This document shows positions 43,283 through 52,189 of a DNA stretch of 64,000 bases, piece after piece; position 1 is the stretch's first letter, and the number at the start of each line of letters is the position of its first letter. Where the stretch lies: NCBI GenBank assembly GCA_023432805.1, contig JAEYUG010000104.1:11921-75920 (forward strand), given 5' to 3'. The position numbers were made by a program, and so were the translations under genes. The notes beneath the pieces were generated by a model that worked only from the letters and a program-made list of their open reading frames with translations, was not told the origin of the DNA and searched no databases. Source of the DNA: Bacteroidota bacterium (GTDB lineage: Bacteria; Bacteroidota; Ignavibacteria; SZUA-365).

Positions 43283-45850
43283 ATGCACACTGTCGCATCT
43301 GATCGACCTCCATCCATGCGTCCATCGCATCCCCCCCGTACCCGATACGCAGCGCTCCTCTTCGCAGTGGCGATGCTCGCCGTGCTGCCCGGTTGCGCGG
43401 TGTGGGATTTCATCGACGTGCGGTACCAGAACGCAACAGGATACTTCAACACGTACTACAATGCCTCGACGCTCTTCGACGAGGCGATGGAGGAGATTCG
43501 GGACGCAGAACGCCAGGCCGCCGTGCAGCAACGCACCGATGCGCCGCCGCCGCCCGAAATGCCGATGATGACCGTCGAACGCGCTGCCAGTGATGGCACG
43601 ATCATCAGCGAAGACATGGCCATGACGCAGCAACAGCAGCGTCCCATGTCCATGGCCGGTCAGACCAAGAAAGACATCCCCATCGCCTCCGGTGCAATCA
43701 CCAAGCTCGACAAGGTCATCGAGAAATGCTCCCGCATCCTTGTGCACTACCCGAAGAGCAAGTGGGTCGACAACGCACTGCTCCTGATCGGTCGTGCCTA
43801 CTACTACAAGCGCGAACATGGTCGCGCGGAGACGAAGTTCCGCGAACTGCTCGAGGGATTCCCAGAGGGCAACCTGTATGGCGAGGGACTCCTCTGGCTT
43901 GGCCGCAACGCCATGGCGATGGAACGCTACGACCGCGCCGAACGCTACCTCGCCGATGCGATCACACGGGGGATCGAGCGTGGTGACGCCGATGTCGTCG
44001 CTGAAGCCTACCTCGCCCAGGGCGAGCTGTACCTTTCCCAGAACGACCACACACGCGCTGTCGAAAGTCTGCGCAAGGGCACGGAAGTCGCCGGCGCTGC
44101 AGACCTGCGCATCCAGCTGCAGCTCGCACTGGCACGAGAGGAAGAGCGCCAGGGCAACAAGAAGGGCGCAGCGCGCGCCTACCGCGACATCTTCCGGCTC
44201 AACCCCGACCGCGACCTGGCCTTCATGGCCGAGATCAACTACGCACGCCTCGCACGCGAAACCGGCCAGTACGACGAAGCAGTCAACACGCTTGTCGACA
44301 TGCTCGACAATCCCACCTACATCGAGTTCGATCCGGACATCCAGCTCGAGATCGGCCATCTCTATACGGCGGTGCAGGAATTCCCCTCGGCACTCGATCA
44401 GTACACGTACATCGACACCACCTTCCGCGGCCAGGCCGTCGCCGCGGAAGCGTCCTATGCGAAGGGCCGGATCTATGAGTACGAGGCGAGGGACTATGAC
44501 CGCGCATTCGACGCCTACAACTCATCCAAGCTCGCTTATCCTGGTGCACCAGGTGCCAAGCTCGCTGCAAAACGTGTGACGGATTTCGGTGACTATCGCA
44601 AACAGCGCAACACGATGTTCGACATCGATACGCTGCTCTACTTCGTGCTGCATCCCGATTCGCTCACGCGACGCGACAGCGTGCAGGCCATCACCGATTC
44701 CCTCGATCGCATGGAGCGCCGCCGCTCCGGTGAGATGAGTGACGAGGAACGGCTTGCCGAACGGCTCTCGCGTCGGCGTCCCCATGGCCGCAACACCGGC
44801 CGCATCAATCCTCTCACCATGCAGTCGGCAGGAGGGGGCGCGACAGCGACGACCCAGGGCGCACCCGCCCAGCAGCAGGCCGCGCAGAAGCCCGCCGGCA
44901 ATCAGCCCCTCTATCGAAAGCTCGATCTGCGCACGCTGAAACCGGATTCGCTGCTGACTGCGCTCTCGATTGCACGCATGGACATGGGCTGGCTGATGTT
45001 CGACCGCATCGGGAATCTCGACAGCGCGTACTTCTACTACACGCTTGCACTCGATGGATCCCTGCCCGATTCAATGCGTGCCAATGCACTATACACGACT
45101 GCTTCCATCGCGCGCCGCATGGGCGACTCGGTGCTCGCGCGCGATTACGAAGACCGCCTCATCAGGTCCCTGCCCGGCACCCGCTACGCACAGAGCATCA
45201 TGGTCGCTCGCGGCATGCCCCTGCCGGTCGACACTGCAGCCATCGCGCGCAGCGCGTATGAACGCGCCGTCGCGCCGCTCGAACGGGGTCAGCTCTCCGA
45301 AGGCATCCGGGCACTCGAACAGATGGCCGCCTCCTATCCACACTCGGAGCAATCGGTGCGTGCGAAACTCGCAATCGCCCTGGCATACGAGGATTCCAAT
45401 CAGGGGCAGAAGGCCCTCGACCTCTACACGCAGATGGTCAAGGACCATCCGGCATCCCCTTACTCCAAACGCGGCAAAGACATCCTCGATGCGATCGACC
45501 GCGCCAACAAGCGTCCCGCCGAAGAGCAGAAAAAGAAGGAAGAGCAGGAACGGCTGGCACGCGAAGCGGAGGAGGCACGGAAGAAGGCGGAGGAGGAACG
45601 GCAGAAGCGTCCCCCGCGCCTGAAGGAGGAGGAACTCAGAGCCGAGCGGGAAGCTGCCCGCGAGCGCGAGAAGAAGAAGGACCCGACGAAGGACAGCGAT
45701 TTCCCGCTGAACCTGCCCGGCGAATACAAACCGAAACAACCGGACCGTCCGCAGCAGAATACCGGAGCCACTCCTCCGGATTCCGTGAAGACGCAGACTC
45801 CGGTGCCGATCACACCGCCACCTGCACCGGCACCTCAGAAGACCAAATGA
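43283..45850 (+). CDS. TPR-repeat lipoprotein, PorW/SprE-like
   Basis: The 855-aa protein has a lipoprotein signal (YAALLFAVAMLAVLPGC, lipobox LPGC) and then YQNATGYFNTYYNASTLFDEA, which resembles the start of PorW/SprE, a T9SS-associated lipoprotein. Many tetratricopeptide repeats follow (for example YPKSKWVDNALLLIGRAYYYK, GEGLLWLGRNAMAMERYDRA, AYLAQGELYLSQNDHTRAVESL). A long charged coiled coil rich in Glu, Lys and Arg (about 745-800) and a Pro-rich tail close the protein. It likely faces the periplasm from a membrane and scaffolds protein assembly. Starts at 43283 or 43316 are both possible. It overlaps pyrK by 4 nt. Confidence 0.82.
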   Translation: MHTVASDRPPSMRPSHPPRTRYAALLFAVAMLAVLPGCAVWDFIDVRYQNATGYFNTYYNASTLFDEAMEEIRDAERQAAVQQRTDAPPPPEMPMMTVERAASDGTIISEDMAMTQQQQRPMSMAGQTKKDIPIASGAITKLDKVIEKCSRILVHYPKSKWVDNALLLIGRAYYYKREHGRAETKFRELLEGFPEGNLYGEGLLWLGRNAMAMERYDRAERYLADAITRGIERGDADVVAEAYLAQGELYLSQNDHTRAVESLRKGTEVAGAADLRIQLQLALAREEERQGNKKGAARAYRDIFRLNPDRDLAFMAEINYARLARETGQYDEAVNTLVDMLDNPTYIEFDPDIQLEIGHLYTAVQEFPSALDQYTYIDTTFRGQAVAAEASYAKGRIYEYEARDYDRAFDAYNSSKLAYPGAPGAKLAAKRVTDFGDYRKQRNTMFDIDTLLYFVLHPDSLTRRDSVQAITDSLDRMERRRSGEMSDEERLAERLSRRRPHGRNTGRINPLTMQSAGGGATATTQGAPAQQQAAQKPAGNQPLYRKLDLRTLKPDSLLTALSIARMDMGWLMFDRIGNLDSAYFYYTLALDGSLPDSMRANALYTTASIARRMGDSVLARDYEDRLIRSLPGTRYAQSIMVARGMPLPVDTAAIARSAYERAVAPLERGQLSEGIRALEQMAASYPHSEQSVRAKLAIALAYEDSNQGQKALDLYTQMVKDHPASPYSKRGKDILDAIDRANKRPAEEQKKKEEQERLAREAEEARKKAEEERQKRPPRLKEEELRAEREAAREREKKKDPTKDSDFPLNLPGEYKPKQPDRPQQNTGATPPDSVKTQTPVPITPPPAPAPQKTK

Positions 45851-46635
45851 CCGTACATGCCCGCCTCCCCGTCACGTCCGTGCGTGAAGTGGCCGAGGAT
45901 ACCTTCGCTCTGCGCTTCCTGGCGCCTGAGCTGGCCGCCGTCGTGCGTCCCGGCCAGTTCCTGAACATCCTCACCTCCGAGTCGATCGATCCGTTGCTGC
46001 GGCGTCCCTACAGCATCTCAAACGTAGACGGCGACGAATGCGAAATCATGTTCGCCCGCGTTGGCAAGGGGACCGCACACCTCGCCGACAAGCGCGCCGG
46101 TGACCACATCGGCGTGCTGGGTCCCCTCGGCAACACCTTCGGCTATGAGAAGGACGACTTCACCACCGCGCTCATCGTCGCGGGCGGCATCGGCGTCGCA
46201 CCCTTTCCATACCTGACCGCCGAGTTCACGCGACGCGGCACGCCCGTGCGGACCTTCCTCGGAGCACGCAGCGCCCAGCGTGTCGTGACCGGCGGACTCG
46301 TGAACGTGGAACTCGCCACCGACGATGGCAGCGCCGGCTATCACGGCACCATCGTCGCGTGCATGGCCACGTCGCTCGCAGCACGACCCGCTGTACGCCC
46401 GCGCATCTTCGCCTGCGGTCCCACACGCATGCTCGAGGCCGTGCAGGCCTTTGCGCTCTCTCACGGCATCCCCTGCGAGCTCTCGCTCGAATCGGAGATG
46501 GCCTGCGGCATCGGCATCTGTCAGGGCTGCCCGATCGAGCACAAGGAAAAGGACAGGAAGTACGCGCTCGTCTGCACCGATGGTCCCTGCTTCGAGGCCG
46601 GCGCCGTCACCTTCGCACATGGAGACCACGCATGA
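45847..46635 (+). CDS. pyrK: Dihydroorotate dehydrogenase electron-transfer subunit PyrK
   Basis: PyrK passes electrons from dihydroorotate oxidation by PyrD to NAD+ using FAD and a 2Fe-2S cluster. The FAD motif RRPYSISNVDG, the NAD-binding GPLGNTFGY and VAGGIGVAPFPYL, and the cluster ligands in SEMACGIGICQGC with a later Cys (YALVCTDGPCFEAG) are all present in 262 aa. It overlaps the lipoprotein gene upstream and pyrD downstream by 4 nt each. Confidence 0.94.
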   Translation: MTVHARLPVTSVREVAEDTFALRFLAPELAAVVRPGQFLNILTSESIDPLLRRPYSISNVDGDECEIMFARVGKGTAHLADKRAGDHIGVLGPLGNTFGYEKDDFTTALIVAGGIGVAPFPYLTAEFTRRGTPVRTFLGARSAQRVVTGGLVNVELATDDGSAGYHGTIVACMATSLAARPAVRPRIFACGPTRMLEAVQAFALSHGIPCELSLESEMACGIGICQGCPIEHKEKDRKYALVCTDGPCFEAGAVTFAHGDHA

Positions 46636-47588
46636 ACACGAGCGTTGCCATCGGAAGCCTCCATCTGAAGAACCGCGTGCTCGTCGCCTCGGGCACCTTC
46701 GGCTACGGCAATGAAGCTGCGCCATATACCGACCTGTCGCGCATCGGCGGCATCGTCACCAAGTCGGTGAGCCTCGCCCCGCGCATCGGCAATCCCCCGG
46801 TGCGCATCGCCGAAACGCCCGCCGGCATGCTCAATTCGATCGGCCTGGCGAATGTCGGCCTCGACGCATTCATCGGCGACAAGATGCCGTACCTGCGCGA
46901 ACTCGACACGGCGATCATCGTGAACGTTGCCGCGAGTTCTGTCGAGGAGTACTGCGCGATCGTCGAACGCCTCGAGGACGAGGAGGGCATCGATGCCTAC
47001 GAGATCAATGTCTCGTGCCCGAATGTGAAGGAGGGGGGACTCAACTTCGGCACGCGCTGCGACATGACCGCGCGCATCACGCGTGAACTGCGTCCCCGCA
47101 CCCGTCGTCCCCTGATCATCAAACTCACGCCCAACGTCACGCACATCGCCGAGTTCGCGCAGGCCTGTGAAGACGAAGGCGCCGATGCGGTGTCGCTCAT
47201 CAACACCCTGGTCGGCATGGCCGTCGACGTGCGCACCCGTGCACCGAAGCTCTCGATGATCACCGGTGGACTCAGCGGTCCCGCCATCAAGCCTGTCGCG
47301 CTCGCCAAGGTCTTCGAAGTCTCGAAGGCCGTCGACATTCCGATCATCGGCATCGGTGGCATCATGACCTGGGAAGACGCCATCGAATTCCTCCTTGTCG
47401 GCGCCTGCGCCGTGCAGGTCGGCACCGCCAGCTTCCGCGACCCGGATGCGGCGGCGCAGATTGCCGCGGGCATGGAAGCCTGGTGCGAAGCGGAGGGCAT
47501 TTCCGACATGAATCAACTCGTGCGCGGGCTCCGCATTCCCGCCGGTGTGAGTGCGCCCGGATTCGTGCATGCCACGGCGCAGACATGA
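46632..47588 (+). CDS. pyrD: Dihydroorotate dehydrogenase PyrD, class 1B
   Basis: PyrD oxidises dihydroorotate to orotate in pyrimidine synthesis. The start MNTSVAIGSLHLKN leads to FMN-barrel features: ASGTFGYGNEAAPY, NSIGLANVG, YEINVSCPNVKEGG (Cys as the class 1 active-site base), KLTPNVTHIAEFAQA, GGLSGPAIKPVALA and GIGGIMTWEDAIEFLLVGA. Coupling to pyrK marks the NAD-dependent class 1B enzyme. The length of 318 aa is usual. It overlaps pyrK and ygfZ by 4 nt. Confidence 0.94.
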   Translation: MNTSVAIGSLHLKNRVLVASGTFGYGNEAAPYTDLSRIGGIVTKSVSLAPRIGNPPVRIAETPAGMLNSIGLANVGLDAFIGDKMPYLRELDTAIIVNVAASSVEEYCAIVERLEDEEGIDAYEINVSCPNVKEGGLNFGTRCDMTARITRELRPRTRRPLIIKLTPNVTHIAEFAQACEDEGADAVSLINTLVGMAVDVRTRAPKLSMITGGLSGPAIKPVALAKVFEVSKAVDIPIIGIGGIMTWEDAIEFLLVGACAVQVGTASFRDPDAAAQIAAGMEAWCEAEGISDMNQLVRGLRIPAGVSAPGFVHATAQT

Positions 47589-48559
47589 GTCCCGACCCTG
47601 AGCTTCCCCCCGCCGGACCGCTGCTGCGCACGCTTGCCGCACATGGTGTGATCGAGGCGCGCGGCAGCGACTTCCACGATCTGCTGCATCGACTTTCGGC
47701 AAGTGACACGCGCGCGCTCGCACGCGATACGCCCGTGACCGCGCTGCTCGTTACCGACAAGGGGCGCGTGCTCGATCTGGCGCTCGCCTGTGTGCATGAC
47801 GACGCGGTGCTCGTGCTCACGTCGCCGGAGCGTACGGCCCGCGTGCTCGCCTGGTTCGAGACGTACACGATCATGGAGGATGTGGTCTATCGCGACGCGT
47901 CCGCCGACTGGCGGCAGTATGAGTGGCGCAGGGGGACGGGTGACCTCTTCGCTTCCTTTAACGATGTCGCAGATCCCGCCCTCCCTGCGACCATCGACAT
48001 CCCCTACCGCAACGCTACGGGTGCCGGTCTGCGCATGCTTGTTGCCGGCGCGGATGCGGCCGCGTTCGAGGCTGGCCTCGGGTCCCGCATCGCAGCCGTC
48101 GGCGGGTGCGCCATCAGCGAGCAGGACTTCGACCTGCTGCGCATCCGTGCGTCCCTCCCCGCTGTCGGTCGCGAGTTGACCGAGCGTGTCAATCCCATCG
48201 AGGCCGGTGCCGGCAGCGATGTGAGCTTCACCAAGGGCTGCTACATCGGGCAGGAGGTCATCGCGCGGCTGGACACGTACAACAAGGTCCAGCGGCATCT
48301 GCGTCCCCTTCTGCTGCGGGGTTCTCTGCCCGACGATCCCATCGCTGTTGCGCGTGCGATCCCTTCGGGCACGGCGTTGACGAGCGAGGGTCGCGACGGA
48401 GGCTTCCTCACGTCGTGTGCGTACGACCCCGACACGCGCACGCTGATCGGACTCGGCTGCATCCGCCTCGCCTTCGAGCGGCCCGGTACCATCCTCCAGC
48501 TCGAGGCGCACGCCCTCGACATGGTTGTGCAATCCCCACCAGGTGAACCTTCCTCATGA
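47585..48559 (+). CDS. ygfZ: YgfZ/GcvT-like folate-binding protein
   Basis: The signature KGCYIGQEVIARLDTYNKVQR (Lys-Gly-Cys-Tyr-x-Gly-Gln-Glu) identifies the YgfZ family, tetrahydrofolate-binding proteins that help make or repair Fe-S clusters. The N-terminal part FHDLLHRLSASDTRAL and VTALLVTDKGRVLDLALA is GcvT-like. At 324 aa it is full length. Its ATG overlaps the pyrD stop. Given the many Fe-S enzymes here (HydABC, HydE, HydG, PyrK, the ferredoxin oxidoreductase), a housekeeping cluster role is reasonable. Confidence 0.9.
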   Translation: MSPDPELPPAGPLLRTLAAHGVIEARGSDFHDLLHRLSASDTRALARDTPVTALLVTDKGRVLDLALACVHDDAVLVLTSPERTARVLAWFETYTIMEDVVYRDASADWRQYEWRRGTGDLFASFNDVADPALPATIDIPYRNATGAGLRMLVAGADAAAFEAGLGSRIAAVGGCAISEQDFDLLRIRASLPAVGRELTERVNPIEAGAGSDVSFTKGCYIGQEVIARLDTYNKVQRHLRPLLLRGSLPDDPIAVARAIPSGTALTSEGRDGGFLTSCAYDPDTRTLIGLGCIRLAFERPGTILQLEAHALDMVVQSPPGEPSS

Positions 48560-48590
48560 CACATGCAGATGCATGGAAAGGCAGCATGCG

Positions 48591-49325
48591 ATGAACGAGA
48601 CAATGGATGCACCCCGTATTGCCTGTGTGACAGGTTCAGGGCGGCGGCTCGGCCGTCAGATCGCGCTCGCGCTCGCGGGTGCCGGCTACGATGTCGTCGT
48701 GCATGCCAACGCCACCCGCGCGGGCATGGAACGCACGGCCGATGACATTCGCGGGCTGGGACGGCGTGCCTGGTGCATGCCCGCCGATCTGCGGGATGTG
48801 GATGCGCTGCGCGCGCTGGCCGCGCAGATCGGCGACGTCTGCGGGCGCCTCGACCTGCTCGTCAACAACGCGGGCGTGTTTCCCGAGGCGGCCTTCGACG
48901 AAGTGACCCCCGAGATCTGGAGCCTAGCGATGGACGTCAATGCCCGTGCAGCCTTCTTCCTCACGCAGGCATGCGCACCGCTGCTGCGCACCTCGCGCGG
49001 CGCCGTGGTGAACATCGCGTCCATGGGCGGCTTCCATCCCTGGAAACGGTACCTGCCCTACAACATTTCCAAAGCGGCGCTGGTGATGGTCACCCGCGGA
49101 CTCGCCGTCGAGCTCGCGCCCGATGTGCGCGTGAACGCCGTCGCACCCGGCATTATCTACGTCCCTGGCGAGGAGGAGGGCGAGCCGCCCGCCGCCGCAC
49201 GCTTCCCCCTGCAGCGCATCGGCACTCCAGCCGATCTGACCGCCGCCGTTCTTTTCCTCGCATCCGACGCGGCGTATATTACGGGACACGTCCTCCCGGT
49301 GGATGGCGGCAGCGCAGCACTGTAG
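48591..49325 (+). CDS. Short-chain dehydrogenase/reductase, pteridine-reductase-like motif
   Basis: The 244-aa SDR has VTGSGRRLGRQIALALA at the nucleotide site (TGxxxRxG, the form seen in pteridine reductases), LDLLVNNAGVFPEA, catalytic Ser in NIASMGGF and YxxxK in PYNISKAAL, and the C-terminal ITGHVLPVDGG. The Arg in the glycine motif suggests NADPH use. Substrate is not known. Starts at 48573 and 48591 are both possible. It lies 31 nt after the ygfZ stop. Confidence 0.88.
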   Translation: MNETMDAPRIACVTGSGRRLGRQIALALAGAGYDVVVHANATRAGMERTADDIRGLGRRAWCMPADLRDVDALRALAAQIGDVCGRLDLLVNNAGVFPEAAFDEVTPEIWSLAMDVNARAAFFLTQACAPLLRTSRGAVVNIASMGGFHPWKRYLPYNISKAALVMVTRGLAVELAPDVRVNAVAPGIIYVPGEEEGEPPAAARFPLQRIGTPADLTAAVLFLASDAAYITGHVLPVDGGSAAL

Positions 49326-49400
49326 CCACCGCGCCGAACAGGCGCACCGCACCGCAACTCCCATCGGAAGCCACCCATCACGACAGCGACAGCACGCGAC

Positions 49401-50231
49401 ATGGCAACGACACGAGGCACGCAGAAATCCTACAAGAACGAGGACTTCCTCAACAGTCCCGACGCCCGCGCGATCCGCATTCTGAGCGAGTACTACGAAC
49501 CGCTGCAGCGGTTCCGTCGCAATCAAATTCAGGATACCATCGTCTTCTTCGGCTCGGCGCGTCTGCGCAGTGCCGAAGAAAGCACGCGGCTGCGCGACGA
49601 GCTGCTGGCCAGCGTCAACCGCGTCGAAGATCATGCTCCCTCGAAGGAGCTTCTCGATCGACTGCGCAAGGCCGAGCAGTCGGTGGAGATGTCCCGCTAC
49701 TATGAAGACGCCGTCGAGCTCGCGCGGCAGCTCAGCGCCTGGTCGGTGTCGCTCAAGAGCAAGCGCTTCGTGATCTGCTCGGGCGGGGGACCCGGCATCA
49801 TGGAGGCGGCCAACAAGGGCGCGCAGCTCGCCGGAGCCCAGAGCGTCGGACTCAACATCAGCCTTCCCTTCGAGCAGGATTCGAATCCCTACATCCCGCC
49901 CGATCTGAACATCGAGTTCCACTACTTCTTCATGCGCAAGTTCTGGTTCGTCTATCCCGCCAAGGCGCTCGTGGCGTTTCCTGGTGGATTCGGCACGATG
50001 GACGAACTGATGGAGGTGCTCACGCTCGTGCAGACCCAGAAACTGCGCAAGACCTTGTACATCGTCCTGTACGGGTCCGATTTCTGGAAGAAGATCATCA
50101 ACTTCCCGGCGCTTGCCGAGATGGGACTCATCAGTGAGGAGGATCTGGAGCTGTTCCACTTCAGCGACACGCCCGACGATGCATGTGCCTGGCTGCAGGC
50201 GCAGATAACGGACGGCTATCTCACCCGTTGA
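49401..50231 (+). CDS. LOG-family (TIGR00730-type) Rossmann protein
   Basis: The nucleotide-sugar-hydrolase motif PGGxGTxxE is present as FPGGFGTMDELMEVLTL, with the partner motif ICSGGGPGIMEAANKGA and FFGSARL near the start. Members cleave nucleoside monophosphates at the N-glycosidic bond. This one has an N-terminal helical extension of about 45 residues and an insertion before the catalytic region (EEST to ELARQL), typical of longer LOG proteins. The length is 276 aa. It is 75 nt after the SDR gene and probably shares its transcript. Confidence 0.88.
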   Translation: MATTRGTQKSYKNEDFLNSPDARAIRILSEYYEPLQRFRRNQIQDTIVFFGSARLRSAEESTRLRDELLASVNRVEDHAPSKELLDRLRKAEQSVEMSRYYEDAVELARQLSAWSVSLKSKRFVICSGGGPGIMEAANKGAQLAGAQSVGLNISLPFEQDSNPYIPPDLNIEFHYFFMRKFWFVYPAKALVAFPGGFGTMDELMEVLTLVQTQKLRKTLYIVLYGSDFWKKIINFPALAEMGLISEEDLELFHFSDTPDDACAWLQAQITDGYLTR

Positions 50232-50256
50232 TCCGTCGCTCCCGTCGACCGTGTCC

Positions 50257-51159
50257 ATGATCCCCACACCGGAAATCCACGCGCTCTTTGCGCTGCTTGA
50301 CGATCCTGCTCCCCCCGTGCAGCAGGCCGTGCGGTCGCGCCTGGTGGAGTTGGGTGACGAGGCGATTCCCCTGCTGCGCAGCCTGAATGCCGATGGGCAG
50401 GTGCCGGCAGCAGTCTTCGAGGCACGCATCGGGGAACTCCGCCTCGCGCGGGCGCTTGCACGCATGCAGCCGGTCGCGGCGGCAGGCGACGATCCGATCG
50501 ATCTGGAGGAGGCCGTCTACGGCATCATGCGATTCGGATATCCAGATGCGAATATCCGGCAATGCCGCGCGGTGCTCGATGAGATCGCCGACGATGTGCG
50601 CGTGCTGGCCGGTGTGCGTGCGACGGCGGTCGAGCGCTTCATGAAACTGCGTGCGTTCGTGTTTAACGATCTCGGGTATGCCGGCAACAGGACCAATTAC
50701 TACGATCCCGACAACACGTACTTCAACAAGGTGCTCGAGCATCGACGGGGGATTCCGATCACCCTGTCGGTGCTGCTGATCCTGGTCGGTGCACGGTTGT
50801 CGATTCCCCTCACGGGCATCGGCATGCCGATGCACTTCCTGCTGCGCTACGACGATGCTGTCCGCAGTTTCTACGTGGATGCCTTCAACGGCGGGATCAT
50901 CCTGACCGAGGATCAATGCCGCACGATGATCACGAGCAGTGGCGCGCAGTTTGCGACCGACATCCTGCGCGCGGTCGGTCATCGCGACATCATCGAACGC
51001 ATGTGGCGCAACCTCTATCTGGCCCTTCAGCAGGGGGGAGACGCAGATGAGGCCGCGCGTGTCGGTCGCATCATCACGCTCATCAATCCCGAATTCCACA
51101 TCAGCACGCACCACAGTGACGACACCGAGGAAGGCATCACTGATGACGACGAAGAATAG
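50257..51159 (+). CDS. SirB1/transglutaminase-like protein
   Basis: The protein has the SirB1 core NRTNYYDPDNTYFNKVLEHR and RRGIPITLSVLLILVGARL, followed by IGMPMHFLLRY and YVDAFNGGIIL, a transglutaminase-like region whose usual catalytic Cys is not evident. The N-terminal part looks like a HEAT-type helical repeat (VRSRLVELGDEAIPLLRSL). A C-terminal TPR-like helix pair and acidic tail close it. GTG at 50251 is an alternative start. Function of the family is not established. It overlaps the next gene by 17 nt. Confidence 0.82.
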   Translation: MIPTPEIHALFALLDDPAPPVQQAVRSRLVELGDEAIPLLRSLNADGQVPAAVFEARIGELRLARALARMQPVAAAGDDPIDLEEAVYGIMRFGYPDANIRQCRAVLDEIADDVRVLAGVRATAVERFMKLRAFVFNDLGYAGNRTNYYDPDNTYFNKVLEHRRGIPITLSVLLILVGARLSIPLTGIGMPMHFLLRYDDAVRSFYVDAFNGGIILTEDQCRTMITSSGAQFATDILRAVGHRDIIERMWRNLYLALQQGGDADEAARVGRIITLINPEFHISTHHSDDTEEGITDDDEE

Positions 51160-52189
51160 TGCTGCATCCGCGCTGCGTTCCTGCGTCGTGGTCGGCGCAG
51201 GTGTGGCCGGGCTCGCCTGCGCACGCGCGCTGGCGGCGCGCGGACTGCAGGTGACCGTGCTTGACAAGGGGCGCGGGGTGGGGGGACGTCTGGCGACACG
51301 CCGCATCGGGGAAGCCGTGTTCGACCATGGCGCGCAGAGTTTCACCGCCAGGCATTCCGCCTTCCAGCTCGAGATCGAACGCTGGCTCGACGCCGATGCC
51401 GCGCTGCCCTGGCCGGGGTTGCGACCGCAGGATGCTTCCCCGGCGGAGGCCGCGGCGAAGCTGCGCTACATCGGACGCAACGGTATGACCGCCATCCCCA
51501 AACATCTGGCACGCGGACTCGACGTGCGACTCTCGACGCGCGTGGTCGAGCTCAACGAGTGGGACGGGGGATGGGAACTCGTATCGGAGAGTGGGGAGCA
51601 TTTCAACACGCAGGCGGTGGTGCTCACGCCACCGCTGCCGCAGGTCTGTGCGTTGCTGCGGGAGTCACGGGTTCCGCTGCCACAGGATGCCGTGGCGCTC
51701 ATCCGTGCGGTTGTCTACGAGCCGTGTTTTGCGGTGATGGCCGTGCTCGATGGACCGAGTGCCGTGCCGCATCCCGGCACGATTGTGCTGTCGGGCTCGC
51801 CGGTTTCGCTGATTTCCGACAATACGCACAAGGGCATCTCCACCGTACCTGCGGCGACGATTCACGCGGGCGCCGCGTGGAGTCGCGAGCATCTCGACGA
51901 TGACCCGGGAGATGTGGCACGCGCGCTGATCGCAGCGTCTGCAGAGTGGCTCGGTGCCAAGGTGCAGGAGTACCAGTTGCATCGCTGGCTCTACAGTCTG
52001 CCCGTCAACAATGTCGGCGAGCGCTGCCTGGTCATCCCCGGTCTGCCACCACTCGTGCTGGCCGGTGACGCCTTCGGCGCCGCGCGTGTGGAAGGTGCAT
52101 ATCTGTCAGGACTCGCCGCGGCCGATGCATTGCTTTCCATCGATCCTCTTTCTCCCGTGCCGGTTGCCGCTCCCTATGTCGCGCCCTGA
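51143..52189 (+). CDS. Renalase-like FAD/NAD(P)-dependent oxidoreductase
   Basis: The dinucleotide-binding fold VVVGAGVAGLACARALAARG is followed by the GRGVGGRLATRR motif and FDHGAQSFTAR, typical of renalase-like amine/NAD(P)H oxidases. The C-terminal FAD contact is LVLAGDAFGAARVEGAYLSGL. Length 348 aa. The start overlaps the previous gene by 17 nt and the end overlaps the next FAD gene by 14 nt, so these form one transcript. Substrate unknown. Confidence 0.87.
   Translation: MTTKNSAASALRSCVVVGAGVAGLACARALAARGLQVTVLDKGRGVGGRLATRRIGEAVFDHGAQSFTARHSAFQLEIERWLDADAALPWPGLRPQDASPAEAAAKLRYIGRNGMTAIPKHLARGLDVRLSTRVVELNEWDGGWELVSESGEHFNTQAVVLTPPLPQVCALLRESRVPLPQDAVALIRAVVYEPCFAVMAVLDGPSAVPHPGTIVLSGSPVSLISDNTHKGISTVPAATIHAGAAWSREHLDDDPGDVARALIAASAEWLGAKVQEYQLHRWLYSLPVNNVGERCLVIPGLPPLVLAGDAFGAARVEGAYLSGLAAADALLSIDPLSPVPVAAPYVAP

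Noticed and set aside
42950..44359. Long open frame on the minus strand across the repeat cluster and the TPR gene
   Set aside because: It is antisense to a well-supported lipoprotein gene and runs through the palindromic repeats; its protein is low-complexity and matches nothing.
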